NCBI GenBank assembly: GCA_951799445.1
Contig: OX637295.1
Coordinates: forward strand, 10,664,001-10,728,000
Origin: Pseudisothecium myosuroides
Lineage: Eukaryota; Streptophyta; Bryopsida; Hypnales; Lembophyllaceae
Reading direction: 5' to 3'
Length of the DNA: 64,000 nt
Numbering within the stretch: the stretch's first letter is position 1; each line of letters opens with the position of its first letter. Position numbers and translations under genes: made by a program. Shown here piece by piece: positions 25,365 to 36,183 of this stretch. Under the pieces are notes generated by a model. The model did no database searches. It was not told the origin of the DNA and saw nothing but the letters and a program-made list of their open reading frames with translations.

Positions 25365-25795
25365 GGATTGGATGGATGAGAACCATATCCCCTGTTAGGG
25401 TTGCAATAAATGGATGGATGTATTTATTCATGCATGGATAAATGTAACTATTCGTCGAGAGGATGGGTATGGGCTCCAGGGATTGGATGGATGAGACCAT
25501 ATCCACTTTTAGGGCTGCAATGGACGGATGAATGTATTTATGCATGCATGGATGAATGTATCTGTTCGTCGAGAGGATGGATATGGGCTCCGGGGATTGG
25601 ATGGATGAGACCATATCCCTTTTAGGGCTCGGGCTGCATGAATGGATGTATCCCTGCATGCATGGATGAATGTATCTGTTCGTCGAGAGGATGGGGGGAT
25701 TGGATGGATGAACCCTATCCCCTTTTAGTTACATCGGGCTGGCATGGATGGATGGATCCATACAAGGGTGGATGAATGTTTCTGTTCGTCGCAAG
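25365..25795. repeat. Minisatellite, about four copies of a 103-115 bp unit
   Basis: Units begin GATTGGATGGATGAG at about 25365, 25481, 25595 and 25698 and run through CATATCC, TTTTAGGGCT, TGCATGCATGGATGAATGTA and GTTCGTCGAGAGGATGG. The unit is itself made of GGATGGAT sub-repeats, with further GGCCATCCATCCATGG units just upstream. Open frames across it are repeat translations. Confidence 0.85.
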
Positions 25796-26276
25796 GAGAG
25801 AGGAGGCGTGCCTCGCCGGTCACCGTTTTGTATTGGAGCCCCCCACGTCAGCGTCCGCCGGAATCTCGTGATTGGTGAGGACCCGTTGCGGGTTTATGCT
25901 TTTGGCACACGTCATTAGGTCGCGTTCCATTGGTGCGCACCCCTTGGCGTGGGGCTCCTGCGTGCCCACGTCATGAGGCTCGTGATTGGGTAGTGAGAGC
26001 CTTGAATGGGATTACGTGCTGCTTGCCATTTGCAGGGGGTCGGGGCCCCTTGGGCCTTGGGGGGATATTCCACTCCATCGAAGGGGAATATCGCTTAACC
26101 AATGTTAGCCAGTGGGTTGAATGGCTGAGAGGATATTCTGAGATAATCTTAGATAATGGTGGGTTTATAAACTTTGAAGAAACTGAGAAGAAGAAGAAGA
26201 ACTCTAACCTATTTTAAGAAGGTTGGCGTAAGGTAGAAACACCCGAAAGCGTTCCTGTACCCATTCTTGCACACTA
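25796..26276. other. Intergenic
   Basis: No gene is supported. The frame at 25930-26217 has no recognised motif. GC is moderately high until 26.1 kb and then falls. Confidence 0.4.
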
Positions 26277-26747
26277 CACAAAATAGTGAACTTAGGTTGT
26301 CCCATACTAATTTCTTGACATTTGACACTATAGAACTATTTTCGGTTGTTGTACAATAATGCACTACTTTTGAATGAGATATTGTTGTAATTAGAACTCA
26401 TGAACCTCCATGTGTACAAATAGAAATATTTTTAGAAATATTTGTTGACTTTGATGGCTTGTAAAGTAACTTTCTTGATGTAAGGCAACCTAATTGTTAA
26501 GGCAACCTAATTTCACTATTTTGTGTACAATTAGGTTGCCTTATCGCAAGAAAGTTACTTTACAAGTCATGAAATTCAACAAACACTTCTACAAATATTT
26601 TCATTTGTACACATGGAGGTTCACAAGTCCCAATTACAATAATACCTAATTTTAAAGTAGTACATTCTTGTACAATAACAATAAATATTTATACAGTGTC
26701 AAATGTTGAAAAATTAGTATGGAACAATCTAATTTCACTATTTTGTG
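26277..26747. mobile_element. TA-flanked foldback element, 471 bp
   Basis: The ends CACAAAATAGTGAA and TTCACTATTTTGTG are perfect inverted repeats flanked by TA on both sides (26275-26276, 26748-26749). Both halves are complementary over most of their length; for example the left arm GTAAAGTAACTTTCTTG pairs with the right arm CAAGAAAGTTACTTTAC, and GGCAACCTAATTGT pairs with ACAATTAGGTTGCC. It has no coding capacity. The right arm word GTGTCAAATGTTG...TTAGTATGG is shared with the element at 63209, placing them in one family. Confidence 0.88.
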
Positions 26748-27385
26748 TAGATTACCACTAAATGTGTCCCTAGACTTTCATCAATGTGTCCTACAATTGT
26801 TTAACTCTAATTTGTTGACGCATTTGAAGGACACTTACTTAACTTTGATTTGCTAACTATTAATTATTACAGATTTCAATTTAGGATCCACCTATGTGAC
26901 AATTTCAGGGAGTCGGCACTTTGAAAAATCATAGAAAGTACATACCATATCCCTATTTTTATTTATTTTTAAATATTCATGATTTTCACTTGCTACTACT
27001 ACAGAAATATTATTTTTAGGAAAGGTGCCTCCAACTATGCTGAATTGCTTAATATTGACGGTTTTGGATGTTTCCACTGTAGATGAAGACCAAAGTTGTT
27101 GTTTTTGAGCAATTTTTTGCTAATAAAAAACAATGATTATTTTTTTCTTGTGGAAAATTTGGCAAAACATTTTTGCTTTTCAATGGATGAAATCGCTAAT
27201 TTGCTACCAAATCTGGGGATGGTATTGTTCAATTTTGGATGAATAAATGAAACTTCATCCATATATAATAAGTTTCATTTTTGTCAATGTAAATAGCTTT
27301 GTCCTCTCAGAGATTGTTGCTTTCTACATTGCCTAAAATAAATGAACCCCCCCTGATGAAGGCTCTATTCACCTAGAGCGCCACG
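26748..27385. other. Intergenic AT-rich stretch
   Basis: No gene or repeat is recognised between the foldback element and the first TTAA-flanked element. Confidence 0.4.
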
Positions 27386-28041
27386 TTAACCCCTAAATGC
27401 CCAAGACTTTTTATGGGCTTCTTGGAGCTTATTTGAAATTGAACAAAAAACCAATATTTATATAAGTTTTATCAATTTTTTTGGAATTGTAATCGTATAA
27501 ATTCAAACTAGACATGTTAGAGATCATATGGAAAAAGGAAACACAACAATATCACTTATGGATTGAAATATTATAATGAGTTTGATCTGAGGGTGCTCAA
27601 ATTGTGAAAGTAATTTGAAGTTTTTCAATTCTCTTTTCACGTGTCAAATCTAAAATTGAGTTAACCAAAAAAATATGAGATTAAAGGGCATAATATGTGT
27701 AACTCCAATCAATTTATGGCCTCTCAAAATCAATTTCATAATTTTTTTTAAATGAATTTCTAATGCAATTTCTTCTCCAAGATCTAGTGTATTTTAATTC
27801 TCATTTCCAAGAGCCTGCAACACTAAAAATATCAAGATTTGCATTAGACATGCTTGTACAAAATCTTGTATAGAAAAATAATAATCATTTATTTTCAAAA
27901 TCGATTTTGATGCTAAAACTAGACTTCAAAAAGATTTTTTTTCAAAATACAAACTACTAAGAATAGCAACTAGACAAGGTTTTATTTAACTTCAAAGTTT
28001 GTTGACTCTAGAATTTGGTGTCTTGGGCATTTAGGGGTTAA
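27386..28041. mobile_element. TTAA-flanked, piggyBac-like MITE, copy 1
   Basis: Both ends carry TTAACCCCTAAATGCCCAAG as a perfect inverted repeat that extends two more bases; TTAA at each end (27386-27389, 28038-28041) is the target duplication typical of piggyBac, whose termini also start CCC. The interior is AT-rich and non-coding. Assignment to the piggyBac superfamily rests on TTAA plus the C-rich terminus only. Confidence 0.82.
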
Positions 28042-28669
28042 GGTCCGAGAACCAAGTTTGAGTATTACCAAGGTTATATACCAATGCTAGGAGGGAAACC
28101 CTATATTAACTATTAAGAAACAAGGGATTCAACTAGATTTAATAGATGGATGTTAATGATATTAAGTTAAATTTAGTTGAAGGATAATTTTTTTGTGGTA
28201 GGTTAAGGATTGTGAGGGCATAATGTGTCTTCTTCAAATTTTCAATGGCAAAACAAATCTCAATATTTTGTAAAATAGGATCTTGTAGAGTAACAAATTG
28301 GCATAGTTGTTGCATTTTTAAATTTTCAAAATTTTAATGTGAGAAGTATATAAAATTATATTTTAGAAAATATAGTCTTGTAGAAAAAGGGAGCAAACAT
28401 GGATTTTTTATAATGAAAGGAATAGTAGGGATGGAAAAAAAACATTTTCTTGGACATTTCTAGTCTTTGGTCTACACAAACAAACTAGGTAAGGAGGGAA
28501 TTCTTTCAAAGTTTTATTTTTTAGCTTTTTAAAAAATAAAAAATTCAATATGGTATGTTCTAGAATATAGAATAATTAGAATGATTTCAATTTTTTTGAA
28601 GATGTTCCAAACAATATGCTAGTAATATCAATTGTTAAATTTCAAAAATTGACGCGTACATAAAAAATT
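28042..28669. other. Intergenic AT-rich stretch
   Basis: No gene or clear element ends are seen between piggyBac-like copies 1 and 2. Confidence 0.4.
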
Positions 28670-29253
28670 TTAACCCCTAAAGTCCCATTGTCTCCTCGAG
28701 GGACAAAATGAATTTTGGGCAGGTTTCTATGACCTCAATTTTCGGTGAATTTTTTTGAAACTTTCTCATAAGATAGAAAAACTGATCAGCTTTATTGGAA
28801 ATATAATTTTTATTTCAATTGGTGCTTGGGAGCAAAAGTTATACCACAAAAAGCCTAGAACCCTTAGAACTCAACTCGGCGGGCAGCACAAAAAATTGCA
28901 AAAATTCAAAGTAATTTTTTTTCTTTCTAAAATATGATATTTTTGTCTATATGTGAAGCTTTGGTTCATTCCATTTGGACTACTGTAGTTATGAGAAAGT
29001 TATGGACAATCTTGTTTTTTGGGCAATCTAAGCATGGTCTTGAAAAAACTTTTTGTCCAACATTGAATGCTAATATCTTCCAATGCGTACGGTCAAATTT
29101 GATGAAATATTTACCACATGATTTCAGACAAGTGAAGTACAAGATCCTACTGTTAGATTCTAAAAGAAATGTTTTTTTTGCTTCCTTGGGTGAAAGCAAC
29201 AAAAATGGCAATTTTTTTTGACATAAAAATGGCCTTGGGACTTTAGGGGTTAA
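28670..29253 (+). mobile_element. TTAA-flanked, piggyBac-like MITE, copy 2
   Basis: The ends are TTAACCCCTAAAGTCCCATT and its complement TGGGACTTTAGGGGTTAA, identical over 18 bases. The interior words CATTCCATTTGGACTA, AATGCTAATATCTTCCAAT and TACAAGATCCTA recur, inverted, in the copy at 32166-33043 and in part at 33959-35031, defining one family. The open frame at 28934-29221 is not conserved between copies and is not considered coding. Confidence 0.82.
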
Positions 29254-32165
29254 ATTTTGTAGGATCCAATTTGGTCAATTCTGGCTTTCTACTCCTTTTA
29301 TTTGAAAATGTGTATGAATTTAAGAGAGGTTTTTATTTCTCATTTTAAAATTTTAAAATATACTAAATTTGCCTAAGATTCCTATACAATTTTTGGGGGG
29401 GAGGGGAGGTAAAAGCTTCATTTGTTTTGCCTATAAATTTATCATCCAAAATTGTTATAAATCTAAAAATCCAACGGCCAATACTTTCCACAATTAATTC
29501 CATGCATACTAGACAAAATAATCTTTACTTTTGTAACGTTAAAATTTAAAATTTAAAGCACATTTATGTGCAAAAATACCAAAGTTGAGCAATTCATTAA
29601 AAACCTCAATTGTGAAGAAGTTGTTATGCCTTGAGGGATCAAAGGAAGGTTGAGTTTAGTGGTAGAAAAATGCAAATAGATGTTTAAGTTAAAATTTGGG
29701 ATGTAGGATAGAGGTTGGTTGTTTTTTAGTCTTGTTTTATGAAATGATATGTAAGCCAGGAATAAATAATTGCAATTGTATTAATTTTGTTGAGTATACA
29801 TGTGTTTAATTGTTGATGTAGGGAATTAGAGTTTATCCTTAGTGCGTTTTAGAGATGAGATATGTGTGATCCTTCTACCTCCTCCCATGATGATGATTAG
29901 TGGTTGTGTGTTCCATCCAAATGTTTGTAGGTCATTAATGAATGGTTGGTATTTTGTGATTTTAGAGTTGATAACAATAATTGAAAATTTGCCATTGTAG
30001 TCTGTAAAGTCAGTGAATTGAATTTTGTATTGTAGGGAAGGTGTGTGTGGTATATGATTTAGGTGTGGCCGCGTAGTATATCCTAGTGTATTTTTACATT
30101 AGAAACACAACTTTTGATGTTTGGGCATGAACATGAGTATAGCTATAGGAGGACAACTTGGTGGGGTGTTTGTTTTCAAAAGTTCCATCATTCATGAGGT
30201 AGTATCTTGTCTTTGTGTATGAGAGATAGTTTCTGTATTTGTTTTTAGCTTTATTTTGTCTTTATAAACAAAGTATATTGGTTTTTTGTACACCATAAGA
30301 ACACATGTATCCATGTGCCAACTTGTTGAATGTAATATAGATATAGAGAGCATAATTTGGAGGGATACTTCATTGGCCAAATTCTTTTTTGCATTCATTG
30401 TTCGTACATTATTCATATCTGAATTTCAGAAATTGGATGATTTGCACATCTGAGATGTGCGTATTTGTCTAAACATTTTTTGATAGGTTTTGGTCAATAT
30501 GATTGTTTTGTATCCATTTTTGAATGTTGTAGAATTGATTCATAAGTTTAATGTTGTTATCATCTTCATTGTTTTGTAGATATGATTTGAGGAAGCGACC
30601 ATAGGGCCTTTAAATGGTGTGAGTTTGGGTGAGAACTAGTAGTTATCTTGGTGGAAGTAGAAGGGTGTTGGGTATGCGCGTTTGTAGTCTTCTTATAATT
30701 GACTATTTTTTTTATTACTTGCAACTACTAAGCTTAGTACGTTTGCTTTTTCATTTCCAGTAATATTTGTGTGAGTTTTTTTACCTTCGTGGAGTGTGAG
30801 AGGGTATGTATAATTTTTCATCATATTTACAATAGATATAAATGTAATTTTATCAAGGTGATTTGGTGTTGGGTAGTGTGTTTGATTTGGATTAGCATTA
30901 GGTAGATTGAATTGAAATTGTTAATTGTGTGGGGTAGTTTTTAAAAATATTTTAAATTATTTTAAATTATTATTATTATTATTTTAAAATAAATCCAAAA
31001 TTACAAAATTCTGAAATCTAATGTGGCACTACTACTGCGATATCAAATTGTGATTATTTTATTATTATTTATTATTACTTGTTATGGAATATTATTTTTT
31101 TAATAATTTTATAATCTATATATTTTATAATTAATTTTTTTAATATAAAATAATCTGGCCAACACAGTCCTGGTTCATAGCTTAGAAAACCTCCCTTGAA
31201 TGGCCCTTTGAAGGCCTCAAACTTTTTGTAATGATGGTGAATGAAAGTGTTTGATTGGAAATAGGAAAGCATTAGAGGAGATTCGGGCTTCTAAAAGACT
31301 GCAAGTTCCCGGACTATGGGAACTTTGCAGGAATGTTAGGACGTTGCCAAATGGCCAATATGATGTGGCCAAACGACTACCATGTTAGATTTTTTTTTTA
31401 GATTTTTTTTTAGTATTATTTAAACATTTTAATAACTTTTTTTTTTTCTGACAATAGGGGCTGGTTTCCAACATTGGGAAGAACCCATTAGAAAAAATTT
31501 CAGCCCTCAAGAAGGCCATTAGTTTTTTATTTTTGGGACCCTCGGGTGCAATTACAGAAAAAAAATTAAAATTGAAAAAAAAAAATTGAAATTGAAATTT
31601 TTTTTTTTTCAATCTGACATGGCGCTAACGTGACATCAAAAGTGCTGACGTGGCACCAGTAGTGCCACGTCATTTTTTCAATTTTCAATTCCCCCTCCCT
31701 AAATGCACCGGTGTGTGTGCAAGACTCGCGGCTTTCTTGAAGGCTGAAATTTTTTCTAATGCCTGAAACGGTCTTTTAGAGGCTCAGATCTCCTCTAATG
31801 TATATGTGTCTCTTTAAATGTTGGTGTATTGGGTAGTGGGTTGTTGTACTAGTTTGGATTGGTAGTAATGAAAATGGATATGTTGTTTAGGGTTTTTTAT
31901 GGTTGATAATTTTGCCCAATGTAGCGCTTGCATTGCAGATTCAAATGCTAAAAATAGACATTATATTTTTGATGTATTTTTGAAGTTATACCTTCAAATT
32001 TCATTTTGAAGAGAATCTAAAAATAGTTTTATAGTTTTGATTGTAAAGATGCTTTGTACTTTTTGTGCTTCACATTCTTTTCTTTGATGCAAACTTCAAA
32101 AATTTATAAAACTTATCTTTTATGTCACATCTGTGTTTTGTTCAAACCCCTTGGGCTTTCAGGGG
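29254..32165. other. Gene-free AT-rich stretch
   Basis: No gene is supported. The stretch contains long A/T runs near 30.95-31.6 kb. At 32144-32169 the words TTTCAGGGGTTAA resemble a right end of the TTAA family, but no partner left end was found for it. A pair of loosely inverted segments with AAATTTCAGCC (31.5 kb) and GGCTGAAATTTTTTC (31.74 kb) may mark another old element. Confidence 0.4.
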
Positions 32166-33043
32166 TTAAAAACCCATTTTTCTTGTGTTCATCCAAGAAA
32201 ATATTTTTTTAAAGAATCTAACCATAAGATCTTGTACTTTACTTGGCCAAGATCATGAGGTAAAAATTTCATGAAGTTTGACTGCACAGATTGGAAGATA
32301 TTAGCATTCAAAGTTGGAAAAAAATTTGAACGCTAGCTTTCATGTTCAAATCACTTTATTTGCCTTTTGTAGAAAAAAAATTCACTGCAAACTTTGAGTT
32401 TAAAATTTTTGTATTGAATAATTGAGTAGAAAGTTTAGGAATTTAAGAGAAAACAAAACACATTTGATTTTCATTCTTTAAAAAATTATTAAATAGAAGT
32501 AGGTCTAAAATTGAAAGAAAAACTGAATCATTAATAGCTCTAAGATGAAATTGAAACACAATAATCCCAATGTCAAGATTGTTTTAGCAAACAAACTTAA
32601 CCTTGTCAAACAATTTTATTTTTTTAAATAGTGAAAATTACATTCAAAAATGAATCTTAGAAGTTATTTTTTCAAGAAGATGCTTAGATTGCTCTAGAAA
32701 CAAGATTGTTCATAACTTTCACATCACTAGTCCAAATGGAATGAATCAAAGCTTCACATATAGACAAAAATAAGATTTATGAGAAATAATTAAAAATAAT
32801 AATAATAATTTCAAATTTTTGTGGATTTATTTTTCTATTGGATGATGTAAAAATTATGTTTAAGATGGCATGACATTTGCTCAAGGGCACTAATTGAAAT
32901 AAAAATTCTATTCCCATGAAGCTAATAATTTTTTTAATCACTTACGAGATTTTTTTTAAAAAATTGATCAAAAATTGAGGTCATAGTAATTGGCCCCAAA
33001 TCCATTTTGTCCCACAAGGGGATAATGGTCCTTCAAGGGTTAA
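32166..33043 (-). mobile_element. TTAA-family element, degenerate copy 3 (inverted)
   Basis: Relative to copy 2 this element lies in reverse. Its left part matches the complement of the copy 2 right part (GATCTTGTACTT, GGAAGATATTAGCATTCAA), and its right end CATTTTGTCCCACAAGGGGA...CCTTCAAGGGTTAA matches the copy 2 left end. The left terminus has decayed to TTAAAAACCC. At about 878 bases it is longer than copy 2. Confidence 0.7.
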
Positions 33044-33289
33044 TCAACATATAACATTCAATGCCATTTTTGGATTTCATCTAAGTTTAGTCGCCATGTG
33101 TTTTTATTTTTTCAAATTTCTTTAGATAAAGCATTGGACTCTGTCATATTCAAAAAAGACAAACAAAATTAGAAACAAGTCAAAATAAAATTGCTATATC
33201 AATTATCATTGCAATTTATAAAATTTTAATAGTTGTGTAGAAATGCTTTAACCCTTAGAGGTCAAAAAAGCCAAATTTGGGCTATAACA

Positions 33290-33620
33290 TGGTGTTTTTG
33301 TCGTGTATTTGATATAGAAGGTGCAAGAATTGAAGTATATTGTAGAGTGACAAAAGTTTGTATTCATGCTCAGCTGGATCCAATGGCACCCCCAATTTGA
33401 ATCAATATTGCACCTTCTACATGTCTTAAAATTTACAAAGTAACCACGTATTTTACTTATACAGTGTTATATTTGAGCATGATAAGGCATAGATGCTAAA
33501 ATGACGTCCAAATGAGATATGATAATTGTAGAATTGTAAATCCAATGGTATATGGCTTAAAATATTTTAGTATGTACTTTGTATTCTACTAGCCAAGTAC
33601 AGTACCGTATATGGTATACG
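33290..33620 (+). repeat. Dispersed repeat, copy 2
   Basis: This is the second copy of the block at 8560-9100 (same strand), starting TTTTTGTCGTGTATTTGATA and ending near ACCGTATATGGTATAC. A left-end-like TTAACCCTTAGAGGTC at 33248 lies just before it, so it may be the body of another TTAA-flanked element whose right end was not found. Confidence 0.55.
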
Positions 33621-33958
33621 TTCCCCAATGACCTGTAAAGGTTGAGGGTTCACTTCAGTTATAAATGGTCGGCCTTGGGGCTATTTAGTCAAACTCATTT
33701 TATTTTATTTTATTTTTTATCAAATGGCCTTTCAAATCCTGGGAGGCTCCTTGAGAAAATAACCGGCTGAAATTACAATAATGGGTAATTTTCACCCCTT
33801 GAGCATAAAGATTCTAGTAGCTTAAATTGGCCATATAATAATGGGTAATTAAAATCTGGAAGAATAAAGATAAAGAATCTATTGATAGCTTTTGGATTTA
33901 AAATGTATATAAGCAACCTCAAAGTTAACAAGCAAATTTTTTACTAAGATAACCACAT

Positions 33959-35031
33959 TTAACCCCTAAAGGACCAGCATGCTATTTTTAGCAACATAGC
34001 ATTTTTTTTTTTTTTTTTTTTTTTGTAACAAATGGAAAGTACCATTGCATTAAAAAGGAATCAGAAAACAAGAGCCAAGCCGAGGCTAGCGAATGAAGAG
34101 ATAAGAGCAAAGAGACAGACGAAAAACCAAAACAACATAGCGATTTTGGATAGGTACGTGTGACTAGAGATTTTCATATTTTAAGCTGAAATTTTAATAG
34201 AAGGTGGGGACGAGGAATATCTTTCATGTGCACTAAAGTTCATGACATTTCAAAATACGAGTCAAAAGTTATGGCCTAATATGTTACTTTTTCCACCGAG
34301 CGGGCAGTCTGGGCAGATCTGAAAAAATCACTTTTTTCAAAAATAAAAATTTGACATTGGTTTTCTAGAGTTATATATATGTGGAAAGCTTTAAATCATT
34401 CCATTTTGACCATTGAGTAAAAAGTTATGAGGTTTTTTAGTTTGCGAGCGGTTACGGATTCTCTACTCTGAAATAAACTTTGAAGCTGTTTATGTAATTC
34501 AATTTTTAATATTTTTTGAAAAAAATAAAGTCATAGGATGTAGATTGTTTATTACAACATTACAACCATTGGGATTGACATTTTTCAATTTCATAATTAA
34601 ATTCTTAACAATTTAGTATTTTGGATCATTCTCTACTTCTTTCTACTTACTATTTTTTTGTATATGTTGTACAATTCCAAATGATTTGAAATTTTTTATG
34701 CATGTAGCTAACTTGTTTAGGAAAAATAATTCAAAGAAACACCACCATTTTGGACATTTTTTCATACAAATGTGACCTTGTGAAGTGCAGCTGCCCTGTT
34801 TTTCGCAAGAACAAAAAAAGGATTTTTGCCAATTCAAATGCTAATGTCTGCCAATACACATGGTGGAAAATTCTGAATTTTTTTCCACATCTTCTAAAAC
34901 TAGTTTACTATAAGATCCTATGGTTACATGTGTCAAAAAAAAATTCTTTTCAAAAATTTGGTACTTGTACTAAAAATGGCAGTTTTTGAGTGTTTTCGGT
35001 GAAAACATAGTCATGGAACTTAAGAGGTTAA
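33959..35031 (+). mobile_element. TTAA-family element, copy 4, carrying a nested retroposon
   Basis: The left end is TTAACCCCTAAAGGACC; the right end GGAACTTAAGAGGTTAA is diverged. The interior shares CATTCCATTTTGACCA and AAAGTTATGAG with copy 2, and about 500 bases (34.2-34.65 kb) are homologous to a fragment at 51.72-52.24 kb. A 133-bp insertion at 34001-34133 interrupts it. Confidence 0.72.
34001..34132 (-). mobile_element. Retroposon (SINE or truncated LINE) with 9-bp target duplication
   Basis: The insert is flanked by CAACATAGC on both sides (33992-34000 and 34133-34141). It begins with a run of about 20 T, so its poly(A) tail reads on the minus strand, preceded by GCAATGGTACTTTCCATTTG. 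A related 3' segment, GCAATGAAATTCCGTTTCAT, occurs in the insertion at 55099. The short length and absence of coding sequence fit a SINE or a 5'-truncated LINE. Confidence 0.85.
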
Positions 35032-36183
35032 TTGCAGCTATTTTTTTTTATCAATATTGATCCCTATATATACAAATTTTATACATAAGAGCTAAGGGTC
35101 AATTTTGGATACACATCTAATCAATATTATGAAAATTCATAATTTCTTCATACAATCTCTAAATTACTTATGGTAAAAAAATAAAAATTTGAAATCCCTC
35201 TTTGTGTCACCAAAACACAATTTTTTTTTAGAATAATGAGAATCAAGTTGAAATGCTTATTGAAACCTTTTCAGATATGATTACCTTGTGTACTTCATAC
35301 AAGTAAATACTTCACATTCTACCTATGCAAAATGCAATCCTCTATAACCCCACATGTCAAAGGAGGGCAAACTTGTCCAATAAAAATACACATTGATCAT
35401 AACAAAAAAACAAAAAAACAAATTTAGAAGCATATTTGAAAGCCAAAATTTAATCATTGTAGAAATGGCACACATTCAATTACAAAACAATGAGCCATTA
35501 GAAAGGTCATAGCTAATTTGTAACATTCCATAACCTAAAGATTTTTGGTTTCATAAGAAAAGGGAAGAAACCTTCTATGAACATAATGTTTTGAGTAGAT
35601 TGCTACTCAAAAAGCAAACTAATACTATAATATACACAATAGTTTACATAGACAAAACCTCTCATAGCATAGTTACATGTTTTCCTTCAATCTTTAGAGG
35701 ATCAAATATTCTTGGAGAGCACAATTTCAACAAGAGTGTTTTACTCACAAGGTCCTACTAGAATCGGTTAATAGTAAGGAGTTGAAATTACTCTTCCCCT
35801 CTTCAAAAATCTCTATGAATTGAAAGTCCTTTTTCGTCTGCTCTGGGTTTGTTCAGTGCGGTGTTTTTGCCACTTTGGTTTAATTTAATTGAAATACTAA
35901 CACCCACTTGTGTCGAAAAATTAAAATTAAAATTTTTTTAAGAAAAAATCTCCATGGAGGAACACTAATGGAACTTCAATCCAACAACCACATGCTGAAT
36001 GAACTGTAGACTGGAAACATTCTAAGTAAGCGTAAGTCTTAGGTTGCCTTTTGATGACGAAGACAAATTCAAAGCCACCTCAGAACTTCCTGAACCAGTT
36101 TATAATAATTTTGCTCTACAATTATCTCCCAGGATAGGACTATAAAAAATTTTAAAAACAAAAAATTCAAAGAAGAAAAGAAA
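35032..36183. other. Region downstream of DWF5
   Basis: AT-rich, without a recognised gene. The part next to 36184 is presumably the 3' untranslated region of the minus-strand sterol reductase gene; no polyadenylation site was assigned. Confidence 0.4.

Noticed and set aside
24749..25659. Long overlapping frames on both strands (up to 221 codons)
   Set aside because: They translate low-complexity leader sequence and the minisatellite, overlap in several phases and show no domain.
25365..25795. Regular repeats considered as a CRISPR-like array
   Set aside because: Units of 103-115 bp without distinct unique spacers in a plant nuclear context; it is a minisatellite.
28934..29221. 95-codon frame
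   Set aside because: Lies in a TTAA-flanked element and is not open in its other copies.
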